From assembly GCA_032622095.1 (NCBI GenBank), contig CP136065.1, positions 207,308,151-207,372,150 of the forward strand: DNA of 64,000 bases, in the 5' to 3' direction. Below the pieces are notes generated by a model. That model made no database searches. It was not told the DNA's origin and saw only the letters and a list, made by a program, of their open reading frames with translations. Position 1 is the first letter of the stretch. The number at the start of each line of letters is the position of its first letter. A program made the translations under genes and the position numbers. Shown here in pieces: positions 11,100 through 21,595 of this stretch. The DNA comes from Siphonodentalium dalli. Its lineage: Eukaryota; Mollusca; Scaphopoda; Gadilida; Siphonodentaliidae.

Positions 11100-12070
11100 A
11101 TTAAATGTGTCACACTACGGGATTTATAGACCAAATTGTTCGCCCGATTTTCACAGAACTGTATACTCTCATTAAAGAGACATGGATACACTTTTTATAT
11201 GCAGTCTGTGTCAGGGAGGACGCAGTTATATAGGGGTGGGTGTAATATAGTGTGTCATTATGACATATTTCTCGATGGGTTAATATATAATGCTATGCTA
11301 ATTATGGTCTGAAATGACTAATATCGAGATTTATGGTGACCATTCAACGTTTGATACCATTTGATGTCCCGATGGGGTATATTTTAGAAGTTCTGACACG
11401 TCACCAAGCTTCGGTACATGTCACGAAGCTTCGGTACATAGGATGAAAAACCGCCACAGATTTGGGGTTAATGATGCAAGGTCACATTTTTCGCCAGATT
11501 TCGACAGAAGTATATGCTCTCATTAAGTAGACATGGATAAACTTCTTGTATGTATCACTGTGTCAGGGAGGAAGCAGTTTAACATATAGGGTTGATGTAA
11601 TATAGTGTGTCATTTTTACATAATTACACCATGGGTTAATATATAATTCCATGATAGTTACGGTCTGAAATGACTGATATCGAAGTTTATGGTGACCTTC
11701 GGTAAATTGGATGAAAAATCGCCACAGATTTGGGGCTATCGATGCGAGGTCAGATTTTGACGGAACTGTATACTCTCATTAAGTAGACATCGATAAACTT
11801 CTTATATGTAACCCTGTGTCAGGGAGGGAGCAGTTATATAGTAGGTGTAATATAGTGTGTCATTATGACATATTCCTCGATGGGTTAATATATAATGCGA
11901 TGCTAATTATGATCTGAAATGATTAATATCCGGGTTTCTGGTGACCATTCAATGTACCATATGATGTCCTATGGTGGTATATTCCCGGAGTTCTGACACG
12001 TCACTAAGCTTTGGTACATGGCATGAAGCTTCGGTGCATTGGATGAAAACCCGCCACAGGTTTGGGTTTT
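11100..12070 (+). repeat. Degenerate tandem array, three units of about 0.25-0.35 kb
   Basis: The motif TGTGTCAGGGAGG occurs at about 11208, 11559 and 11815. Each is followed by GTAATATAGTGTGTCATT, an ATGGGTTAATATATAAT block and GGTCTGAAATGA or a variant. The spacing is about 351 and 256 bp, so units differ by internal deletion. Further blocks (TACACGTCAC..AAGCTT and GCCACAGATTTGGGG) repeat in the same order. No coding capacity. Confidence 0.8.
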
Positions 12071-13480
12071 AGAATGCATTGTCAATTTGTTTTTTGCCAC
12101 AGCGCTGGGAGATAAGTACCCAGGGCCACATGTTTCTTCTGATTTTGATAGTACTGTATACTGTTATTAATAAAGATACACCTTGATTAAATTCATGTTG
12201 AATGAACCGGTCACAGTATAATTTTCTATTATTGAACATTTAACTTGAATGTCACGAATAATCGGGATATTCATGTTTTTGTTTCGACGCCGACTGTATG
12301 CATAAATATGATTTAAATATAGTAATATATGAATACTAATTAATGTACCTAAGCTTCGTATCTATAGGTTACTAACACCTAATTATTTTCCATAGGCGAC
12401 AGTGTTAACTAAAAGTCCCACCGGCTATGGGTTAAGCCTATTTGAACTTCAAGTGGTCAATTTTCCCTTAGAACGTCATCCGCTGCACAAGTGTGTTACA
12501 ACAAACGTGCCCTTTTCGGTATTTTTTTCAAACGATAATGTTGCATTTCCACAACTACCCCATTTACTGCACAAAAATCAGCAGCATAAACATATCCAGT
12601 CCACTTCCGTAACTTCTGGACACCACCAGACTCTTCCTGGACATCTAAACATACACAATCGCCATATTTACGTAGGCTATGATTTCTGTTCCCGATTAGG
12701 GATATTTCCCTCAATGATAATCAACCAATCAGCAGCCAGATTTTTGTGTTATGCTGACTCGAGTTTCAAGAAGCGTAACTCTATATAATTAGTTGCTTGT
12801 AACATATAATTGTAAAGAAAATCGAACTTTGATCGTGTAAACCGCGCCAATTTTACAAGAAAAGCTTTACTGTGATACGATAGAAATATAGGAGTCATTG
12901 GACATCCTATTATCTCCCAGTGGTCCTTTGACACACATACCCCATTTTAAAATTGACCATTTTTTTGGGGTAAGAAATAACACCGATACCCGATTCCTGA
13001 TAACTCTGGAAGCACAGTTTAGTAGAAAGATACTAATGTCTCATGTCATGCTTGTTATATACATATATACTGCACAGTGTCGCATGGCCCATGTCCATCC
13101 ACTCTCTAATCGGAATATTATTACCACAAATGTGACCACACCCAAAATTCAGGGTTTTTCATCATAATTTAATTTGTAAAATCCGACTCGCGTGCATAAC
13201 GCACAGGATAGAAAGGCATATGTATACGTTTTGAAAACTAGTTACGTATATCTACCATACGCCTTAAGGAATTTATCTAATTTTGAACAGTACAATGTTT
13301 AATTGGATTTGAATTAGACCACCCCTCAACTTTGAAAACAAGTAGAAACCTTCTTAAATCCATTTAAAAACATTGTAGAAGCCAAGTTGTAAATTATTTA
13401 ACAATATTAAAATAATTATGGTGAATTTAACCTTAAAATATCATACTAAGATGAAATGGTTGCAATTTTGCGAAAAAAAG
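12071..13480 (+). other. No supported gene; one 128-codon open frame
   Basis: A plus-strand open frame at 12402-12788 is among the longest in the window but has no recognisable domain, and the opposite strand is also partly open. Its start overlaps the 20-bp sequence shared with 9355-9374, which argues against a conserved start. Treat it as unproven. Confidence 0.35.
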
Positions 13481-13492
13481 TTTTAAAAATGG

Positions 13493-13516
13493 TAAAAAAA
13501 AAAAAAAAAAAAAAAC
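13493..13516 (+). repeat. Poly-A run
   Basis: An uninterrupted A run just after AATGGT. It could be the tail of a retroposed sequence, but no element body is recognisable upstream. Confidence 0.8.
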
Positions 13517-14493
13517 ACATTGAAATTCTTCAATTTTTTTAGCACAATTAGTTATTTAACATTATTAGCACAATTACTATTCAACTTAATCACCAAAATC
13601 ATACTAAAATGAAATCTTTACACATTGAAAAAAAAAATGAAAATTTTGGGATTAAAATGTAGAAAAATGCCCAAAATATCGAAAAAAAACAAAGAAGGCT
13701 ACAAATTACGTGCGCTCGCGCAACAGTATGGCGATCAGACAGATTCGTAGCTTGGTGTCACTCTGTTCCGTTTCACTCCATGACGTCACCAAAAACGACG
13801 TAAAACCTCGTGGCGTTCTGACATTTTTACTGTGCCGCGTTTTTGCTATGTTTATTTTATGTGTTGTTTTCGATTATGTGTTTGTCGCCGATATCGCCAT
13901 TTGTCGGGATTCCATGTTTCTATATTTAAAACTGGTATGCTCGTAGTGAGCCTCGATTTCGATTTATTCTCCCAGGTCAAAATACGTCAGAGTTATGACA
14001 AAAATAGATCGACCTACATTTTCTCCATTAGAACTCTACATCATGATCAAAGAGTCTATAGACTCCTTCTGGACCTACATAGACTCCTTCGTTTGGGTAT
14101 TTTTACTTATAATTGGGAAGTTTTATCATTTTTGGTTCGTGCGAAGACCTCTTTTTATCGTGCGGGAAAAGAGAGACATTCAAAACGCGATTTCGTAATT
14201 CGACGCAATATGCTGAATAGCCCAACCTTCAGCCGAGTTCCGGGTCAAATACGACGAATGACGTAACACAAAACAAAACGCATTTGTTGACACAAACACC
14301 GTTTGAAGAGTTTATTATTACATAAAATGATCGTTATTGATTAATTATTGATTAATTATTCATATTTATTGTTGCATATTGGCTGCTATCAATATTTACA
14401 CAAATGGTATTAATTTTTTCTTATAATTGCTCCTTTGGTCAACTTTGACTATCGGAAAATGAAAATATGCCGCTGAAAAAAATGTAATCGATA
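13517..14493. other. No supported gene; AT-rich then TGACGTCA-containing stretch
   Basis: 13517-13700 is low-complexity AT-rich sequence. 13710-14266 carries three overlapping plus-strand frames up to 144 codons with no domain. A palindromic TGACGTCA lies near 13781. Short direct repeats of TTGATTAATTA lie at 14337-14360. Confidence 0.4.
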
Positions 14494-14996
14494 TTAAAGG
14501 TACGGTTGGCCTTGACGGTGGGTATCCTGTGAAAATATTTCCAACCGTCAAAAACCACCACAAACAGAAAGAACATCAAAATGTAGACATACTTTGTCCG
14601 TATACAAATAAGAAATATCACATAAACAGTATGTTATTGTCATATGGTTGACCATTGTTATGTAAACAAAAGCATAAAAAGTTACTGTTCTGGTGTTTGT
14701 TTATATTATAATGGTAAACATAAAGAGCATTCTTTGTGGGTGAATTCCTGATACGGAACTACTAAAGAGCGTTTATGCCATTTGTGTGTGATTAGCCAGT
14801 AGCATTGTGCTTTCTTCTGTAACACAATCAGGCTCTTGCTTAGGTAACAAATAGTAGGTCTTTATGATAACATGCTGTTTACGCGATGGTCTTGGTATAT
14901 ATGAACGAAACTGTATGCGTTTTACTGTTTTTTCTGTTTACGGTGATTGGAACAAATATGAATATTTTCGACAACTAAGGCCTCACGTGCCTTTAA
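14494..14996 (+). mobile_element. TT-5 TTAA-flanked MITE, copy 2
   Basis: TTAA lies at 14494-14497 and 14993-14996. The ends are TTAAAGGTACGGTTGGCC and GGCCTCACGTGCCTTTAA. The 503-bp body is nearly the reverse complement of 6095-6598 throughout, including the blocks AATATTTCCAACCGTCAAAA and TAACAAATAGTAGGTCTTTA. The two copies therefore lie in inverted orientation about 7.9 kb apart. Confidence 0.85.
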
Positions 14997-15721
14997 AGTC
15001 TCATCCTTTCGGCAACATGGAATTGGTTTTAATTACTTAAATTATTAATATAGTAATTTGCCTTTTATCTGTGATGAAATGAGAAATGGTAATTGTCTTT
15101 TTTTGCTAACATTAAATTAAATTAAATAAATTAAGTAAAATACAGTGAAATTATTTTTTAAATTATTTTTTATTACATTTTTGCGCACGTTGGCATCTCT
15201 CTGAGTGCATTCTAGTTTGTTCTTGCTATCATGATTTTTCTTCATTACCATACCTAAAACATTAAAAATAACATGGTCGCAGCTTGTCCGTCAATATGAG
15301 TAACACTACCTCCCGATCTCCTGGACTAATGTGAGATATTAAATAATATAGTTATTTAATACTGGAAAAGGTTAACAGACATGGATTGGGTAAAAATGGT
15401 CAAATCTCTTATCTCTGGCCCTGATTGATCCAATGTCAGTCCAATCATCCAAGGACATACAGTGGAGCTCCAGTGTTCTAGTTAATCAGATTCACCTGGC
15501 TAAGGAGTGGTTAACACGCACATGAAGACATATAGTATCCATGCTCTATGGAATTCGTTTATTGAAAAATGTCAGAGATAAAGGTAAAATCAGACACAGC
15601 ATGTGAAAGTGACTGTATTGAAGTTAGGTGACTTGAAATTTATGTCGTTGATGTCGCTATTCTGAAGTCATGTAAGCAAAATATATCAGTTAAAAATCCG
15701 AAATATATATTAACTATATTA
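14997..15721 (-). other. No second exon found; possible THAP intron
   Basis: This lies downstream (minus strand) of the THAP exon. I looked for an acceptor followed by a His-Phe start, as expected for the rest of a THAP zinc finger, and did not find one. AT-rich, with short frames only. Confidence 0.4.
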
Positions 15722-15727
15722 ACCTAC
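15722..15727 (-). promoter_or_regulatory. Splice donor of the THAP exon
   Basis: GTAGGT on the minus strand, directly after Lys72 (AAG). It interrupts the zinc finger just before the expected His, a common place for an intron in this family as I recall it. Confidence 0.6.
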
Positions 15728-15943
15728 CTTTGAACAAACATATGTATTCCTTGTAATCCTGTCGATATTGAAGTTTTCGTGACTTCTGTTGCACAGTCTG
15801 ATCCAACGTAAACATCGTTCTTTGTTAGTTTTCGGCTTCGGAAATGCCCAAAATATCACCATTGGTTTACCGTTAGAATCTGGCTCCAAAGTTTTTATAT
15901 AACGACTGTCACTATTACAAGATGAATACGCACACGTAGGCAT
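15728..15943 (-). CDS. THAP-domain protein, first coding exon
   Basis: This 72-codon exon starts at an ATG (AAAGATGCC context) and encodes most of a THAP zinc finger. Visible features are Cys4 and Cys9 (C-x4-C), the FxxFPKPK stretch at residues 31-38, Trp47 and Cys70 in the order expected for the C2CH fold. The family's final His-Phe pair is not in the open frame. Instead the codon AAG is followed directly by GTAGGT (15722-15727), a strong splice donor in phase 0, so the closing His should come from a downstream exon. THAP domains are sequence-specific zinc-dependent DNA-binding modules found in chromatin regulators and P-element-type transposases. I could not find exon 2 or the remainder, so whether this is a host gene, transposase derivative or relic is open. 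Confidence 0.7.
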
Positions 15944-16557
15944 CTTTAAAATCTCGGAAAGAAGTTATATTATCGTGTTAAACACCGTTTTAAAAGGAGT
16001 ATAAAAGCGTCGTCGAGAGGTTCTTTTGTTTTGCAATGCAACGCCCTTGAACTTCGTTCGCTGTAACGCGATTGGTCAGTTACCGCTGTCAGTCAATAAT
16101 TTGAGATTCGTCAATTGACTGTGCTTATTGTTCTCAGAGCACGGCAGCGATACAGTATATTAAACGTGTGTCACTTGGAAGAGTGAACCAGCTCTGATTC
16201 GTTTTGACAGGTCTGTCACATATTTTTTTTATTAAAGTTCAAAAATCTATTTTTGTTAAAATGAGCAAGGAGTTCAATATGAAAAAAAATCCGAGAAAGG
16301 GCCATAACTCCGTTAAAAAAACCGGATCAAACCCATTTTCGAACTCTATATTTATTTTGGGCTGAGAAGCTCATATTATGTAGGATACTGTCGAAAAATA
16401 GATTTTCTGTTTTCTCGGAAAAAAGTCTAACAAGACGTAACATTTCTTGTTTTTTACGAATTTCACCCTAAAAGTTCATCGGAGAGTCGGACAAACATTT
16501 CGGAAAATGCGGTATAAACAATGCCGGATCATATTTGTTGCTTGAACACTTCGACTG
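15944..16557. other. Upstream region of the THAP exon; no gene seen
   Basis: This would hold the promoter and any 5' untranslated exon of the minus-strand THAP gene. No clear TATA box or initiator stands out. 16230-16520 has runs of A/T and no open frame. Confidence 0.4.
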
Positions 16558-17110
16558 ACGAACTCTCGGGCTATTGATCATTTGTATTGATACACTGCCC
16601 CAAATACATAGACTGTACCGGTATGATAGGCAATTAATTAACCGAATTCCGAACCGTCGGACTATAATCGAATGGTTCGAACCCTCGGCCTATAGGGTAG
16701 TCTCGGATTATATTACCTGTATATCAAATCCTCTTACGATCGAACCCCGAACAAACGCACTCAGCAAATAGTTGTAGGCAATTCATTCACCGAAAGGTCG
16801 AACTATCATCGAATGGTCTAACCCTCGGACTATGGGACTATCGGACAGATGAGCCATCGGAATGCACCTTCTTGGCCTCGTACTTTATCGAACCCCTGGA
16901 CGAACGCAAAGCCCAAATTGGAATAGTGCGATTATGCGATAGTAGTTGGTCGACGACTCGAGGCCAGTCGAGGGTTCGGTAATCGGTAGTCACTACAACT
17001 GAACCCTCGGACTAAAACTATCGAACACTCGGATTAATGAACCATAGATATATAGGACCATTGCAATCGAATCCGCGGACTAAGGAATCTTAGGTAAGGC
17101 CTATGGGACA
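16558..17110. repeat. Cluster of degenerate CGAACCCTCGGACTAT motifs
   Basis: Variants of a 16-base motif recur at irregular spacing: near 16560 (AACTCTCGGGCTAT), 16652 (GAACCGTCGGACTAT), 16678 (CGAACCCTCGGCCTAT), 16828 (TAACCCTCGGACTAT), 17001 (TGAACCCTCGGACTA), 17027 (CGAACACTCGGATTA) and 17070 (CGAATCCGCGGACTA). Spacing is 20-170 bp, so this is not a simple tandem array. Confidence 0.65.
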
Positions 17111-17370
17111 AGTTAGTCTATCAGAGGCGCATCCGTATAGTTTGTCATAATTTTCTGACGTCAACTTCAGTCCGATTCACTGAAGACAACAAACTTCGCA
17201 CACGATAAACACATTAACTAAATTGCGCTCGGATAATTACAACACCAAACGAAATAGCAATACATTATAGGGCATCCATTACAGGGCAATGAGGGTATCG
17301 TTCGCGCGAGGGCGTGTTCGTCCGAACCCATCGAACCCTAGTTGGTTACGGCCTTGGTCTGTTAAATCTA
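17111..17370. other. No gene seen
   Basis: No supported gene. A GC-richer patch at 17285-17345 is not recognisable. Confidence 0.45.
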
Positions 17371-17515
17371 TTATCTGAACATTTCCCCACAATGAATGAG
17401 AATTTTTCTGCACTTGTACTATCTTATTCTGCTTATTTTCCTGAACATCCCTCCAAATGAATAATAAACCATTCCAATGTATACTATTATAACGGAGTGG
17501 GATAAACAATTCAGG
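17371..17515. mobile_element. PB-M4 fragment
   Basis: This contains TTATCTGAACATTTCC, CAATGAAT, CTGAACATCCCTCCAAATGA and ACCATTCCAATGTATACT, in the order seen in 4336-4601 and 48033-48264. The TTAA ends are missing. Confidence 0.6.
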
Positions 17516-18615
17516 AAATAAAAGGTTCCCTCACACGGGAATAGGAAAATTTATTCGCTGGAGTTAAATTAAAGGACTACAATGTGGAATTACAACAATT
17601 ATGCCAATTCAAATCTGTTCCCTTAACTTACATTTGAGTACTAACTGTGATTCATTTTACTCTTATAGATATACCAGTGCGCACATGCATTCAACTGCTC
17701 TCTTACGAATTTTCAGATCTTGATTGAATTTGTCCTCTGTTATAAGGTGTTCCCCATCATTCAGTGTGTGTTGGCCTACTGGCTGCTGGATAATTATACC
17801 AGTAAGACAATGACTGTACTGCATGTTTGCAGTAGATGCAACAACATATTTAAAGATTGAATTAAGCATAATTCAACAAGGATCAAATGCCAATAATTTT
17901 AGTAAGCTTTTTAATGTGTGACCTCAATTTGATCAATGTAGAATTGCATGCGTAATTTGATTTTTCGTCAATTGGGAATTTGTGTCGATGTCTATTAATC
18001 TGTTTATGTCCGACCAGGGGATTTGACGTTTATTGGGGTCGAGAGAGCCTGACCCTAGAGATTCTCAATTCCCCCTCACGGACAAAAACAGCTTAATGAA
18101 ATTTTATGAGATAATTAGCATCAACAACGATTATGGAGGACTGTGATATTTACAGACAACTTACATTTTTAACAGAAATACCGTTATTGTATACGGGAGA
18201 TTGTGTCGAAATAGATTTACGGAGAAATAATACAATTTACGGTAGGAATTTACGGAATTTACCGTTCAATTATATAAACGGAATTTTACCTTAACGATTA
18301 CGGCTGGTTCCAGTGGTACCATAGCTTTTTGCCGTCAAGTCATACGGGATTTGTTCACAGTTCCAGAATATGTCACTTTGGGTAATTCATAATATTACTA
18401 TTAAGTTATCCCTGTACTATCAACATGTGAAGTTGTCACTGGGCAGTTCACGGACTCATTTACAAACAATCATAGACACAATGGTCATGTGATGGCACAG
18501 TGTTAGACAATAAAACCGGCCGCACATATGAAGTCTGAATCGATGACAATCGAGGATCCATGTGCAGGTAAGCGAAATGTTTTAACAATGTGAATCATTT
18601 TCTCAGTGTGTATGT
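17516..18615. other. No gene seen; TTTACGG-rich patch
   Basis: Between about 18195 and 18300 the motif TTTACGG or TTTACCG recurs several times in both orientations. The rest is unremarkable AT-rich sequence. Confidence 0.45.
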
Positions 18616-19119
18616 TTAAAGGCACTGGCGGCGTTAGTTGCAGAAATATTTATATTTGTTCAAATCGCCATCAACAGAAGGAACACCAACATATTTACAG
18701 TTCCGCCCATACGCCAAATATAATCAGCGCGTAAATATTGTCGTCAAGAGGTACGATGGTGTACGTAAACAAGGGACTGCTTGTGTTACAGAAGTTGTGC
18801 ATCTGTTTACATAACACAGCGCAATTCTATTGGTTAATCACACAAAAATGATATAAACGATCTTTATTATTTCCATATCAGGAAAACAGTAACATATAAC
18901 GCTCTTTATGTTTACCATATCCGGATTTAAACAAAAACCAGGAAACGTAACGTTTTTTGCTTTTGTTTACATAACAAAGGGGAAATATTTACAATAACAT
19001 ACTGTTTGTGCTATATTTCTGATAGGTATAAGAACAAAGTCTGCCTATATCTTACTATTTCTTCTGTTTATGACGATTTTTGACGGAGGTGAATATTTTA
19101 ACAGCATATTAAGGTTTAA
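18616..19119 (-). mobile_element. TT-5 MITE, copy 3 (diverged)
   Basis: The left end TTAAAGGCACTGG matches the TTAAAGGCACG end of 6095-6598. The interior keeps AACAGAAGGAACACCAA, CGTAAACAAGG and TTTTGCTTTTGTTTACATAA in the same order as that copy. The right end is eroded, so the boundary is approximate. Confidence 0.65.
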
Positions 19120-19299
19120 CCAAACCAGTCCAATGTGGCCTCCAGGGATATGTTTTTCAAATTTTAAAATTGGTAGAAAAGTATCAAAAACGTCACAAAA
19201 TTAAAAGAAAACAACAATCAATGTATCATATGTAGTTAACAACACTATACTGGTAGCAGATCAAAAAATATATAGCACATACTTACCAACCACACTCTT

Positions 19300-19860
19300 G
19301 ACTTTGTGCGCACGTACAGACAAAACAGTCAACTAATTTCCATAAAAGAAAGAACAACAGGATTCAGGAGAACTCCATAAGAAACGCTTTGTTGAGAAAC
19401 CACATTTTATAATAACAATACCTATTTAATTTAAATTTTCCAAAGCCAGGGTATGTGTTGTTGCTCAGCTTCACCAGAAATCAAACAGCTGGATTTGACT
19501 GGCACTGTACTAGTGCAAGGTCAGATTCCCTCAGCAAGCCAGCTTATAATTTAACATGGCCGGCCTGGTCTAAATCCCAATCAGGATTAATCAAGAGATT
19601 ACTCAATGAATTCCCACCAGCAAATTTACAATGGATACAGTCATTGGCAAATACTGATGTGTGATATCTGGTTGTGTCATTTCAAAATTTGATCACTCGC
19701 TTCAAAAACATGAGAATTAAATCATGTTATGTGCTGTAATATATGGATTTCTCAACAAAGCGTTCTTGACAGAGAACTCCCCAACCAGGATTCAGTTTTG
19801 TTTGTGGAAATTTCTCAACAACAGACCCTGTAAGTGTGCACAAAGTCAGATTTCAGTTCG
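19300..19860. mobile_element. FB-3 inverted-repeat element
   Basis: The left block (about 19300-19412) with GACTTTGTGCGCAC, AGGATTCAGGAGAACTCC and CGCTTTGTTGAGAAACCA is mirrored at about 19745-19850 by TTTCTCAACAAAGCG, GAGAACTCC, AGGATTCAG and GTGTGCACAAAGTC. Order within the arms is partly rearranged. The interior has a 69-codon open frame without recognisable motifs. Inferred to be a non-autonomous DNA element. Confidence 0.6.
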
Positions 19861-20660
19861 GAAGAAAGTATCAACTATTTCCAATTTCTGTCACAGGTAA
19901 AGTGTTATTTACTACATATAATATACGTATAGTTGTTTTTAGCTTCTCATGTGAAGTTTGTGCCATTTTTTTCTCCGTTTAAAAAATTACCCAAATTTTA
20001 ACCGGAGTCCATATTGGAGTGCTTTGGTTAAGCCTTAAAATTGGTAGTTTCAGTAATTTTCTGCCGGCAGGTGCCCATAAATATACACCAACTGACACCA
20101 CACCGTATGCCCGGTATACACGAAGTACACAAGAACTTTTGCTGTACATCACGACGCACCTTCTATGTTTGCCCGATACTGTGTACATACGTGTGATAAC
20201 TCTTGGACTGAAATACCATAATTCATATAGAGAGCAATGAAAATGATACGAAGAATTTTAACTTACGGAAATACCTGGCACATTCACATCAAAGTAAGTT
20301 ATTCACGATTAATTCGCTACCCGATTTAACTCAAGGGGCATTTGTGGCCAAATAGTTATCTGTGAATTAATATGTGACACGTTAGTTGTAACATTTGCAT
20401 TAGCCGTTATTGCAACATCTTTATCCGTGAGCTTTCACAAATTGATATTTATTATCCACAGAAAGAAGCAATTTATGAGTGGCGTATGATTTATTGCAAA
20501 TTTATTCGTGTTACAAATGAGGAAGTGTAAAAATATATTGGAGTTATAGTATAGGGCTGCATTGATATTTTCCGCAATCTATATGACTGCAATCAACGGT
20601 GGGAGTGCTTATTCCTTTTACACCTGAGGACGATACTTTCTCAATAATACTTACGCCTGG
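19861..20660. other. No gene seen
   Basis: About 800 bp with short overlapping frames on both strands at 19979-20240 and no domain. No repeat match noticed. Confidence 0.5.
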
Positions 20661-20922
20661 ATAAGCCTTTCTATACTGATTGGATTCTCCCGTGTCTTTA
20701 TAAAAGTATACATTGGAATGGTATATTATTCATCTAGAGTGGTAATAAACGCAGATAGCAGACACAAAAACATTATGCATATGATATAAATGCAGAATTA
20801 TTCATATTCATTTGTGGGAAATGTTCAGATAATAAGTTCAACAAACGGTTTGCTGAACTTATTATCTGAACATTTCCTAAGGGAACTACTCGTCAATGAG
20901 TAGTTAGTATAGAAAGGGTTAA
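20661..20922. mobile_element. PB-M4 TTAA MITE, with perfect internal stem
   Basis: The right end TATAGAAAGGGTTAA (TTAA at 20919-20922) mirrors a slightly eroded left end TAAGCCTTTCTATACT. GTATACATTGGAATGG matches the reverse complement of the PB-M4 fragment at 17371-17515. Inside, 20817-20840 and 20854-20877 form a perfect 24-bp inverted repeat (GGAAATGTTCAGATAATAAG..., loop 13 nt). Confidence 0.7.
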
Positions 20923-21328
20923 TGCATTATTCTGCTAACATTCTACAATGCTATAGATGGGTAGTTGATTCGTGTCAATAAATCCATGGGGTGTTATTAA
21001 AATGTTAATTCGGCACCTGTCTGAGAGAAGAAAACGATGTGTTGTTAAGAAAATGGACCATTATGAAATCTGCACTTCACGTTACAAGCGAATTTGCGAC
21101 AACTCCAAATACAGAAATTATTTATTGGAATGATCCATGTTTAAACACTCTGTTCGAGTTGTTTGTTGCAGAAAAGCTGACAACAATTCGAGCGGTCAAT
21201 AATTTCAAGTATGTTTGTTCATATACTATACCCGAATATGAATAGTTTATTTCTTCTATCCAGTATACAAGGTGTGGAGATCAGGTTGTGACAATAACAA
21301 CACCTACCCCCTGTATTATGCGGTTATA
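20923..21328. other. No gene seen
   Basis: A 68-codon plus-strand frame at 21039-21245 has no recognisable motif. Nothing else found. Confidence 0.45.
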
Positions 21329-21595
21329 TACACACTTAAAAATAATAAGCCATATAGGTACTAAGGTAGTACCAATATGTCTGATAGTACCAGACCAACA
21401 GGTATTGAGAAGAATATGGTTCTAAAAATTGATATAGTACCACACCATGTTGGTACTATCCACTCTCATAACCTGAATGTTAGCCACGTGATGGCATCAC
21501 GTGATAATTCATTTGGCACTAGCGCGATCTCGGTACCCAAGTGTTACCCACGTGATGGCATCACGTGATAATTCATTTGGTACTAGCCGATCTCG
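21329..21595. repeat. GGTACT palindrome cluster with 64-bp tandem pair
   Basis: 21329-21460 carries ACACTTAAAAATAA followed by repeated GGTACT/AGTACC pairs. 21479-21595 holds two units 64 bp apart, each with the palindrome CACGTGATGGCATCACGTG (21485-21503 and 21549-21567) and the same GATAATTCATTTGG flank. It shares the AGTACC/GGTACT theme and a TTAAAAA-type edge with 25060-25512. Confidence 0.7.

Noticed and set aside
12402-12788. 128-codon open frame; also a possible acceptor TTTTTGTGCAG and short exon on its minus strand
   Set aside because: No domain, and part of its start is a repeat shared with 9355-9374. The minus-strand exon idea rests on one weak acceptor.
15590-15620. ACAG-TCACTTTCACATG as exon 2 acceptor of the THAP gene
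   Set aside because: In the phase set by the first exon it gives Ser-Leu, not the required His-Phe. Shifting it by one base gives His-Phe but breaks the AG acceptor.
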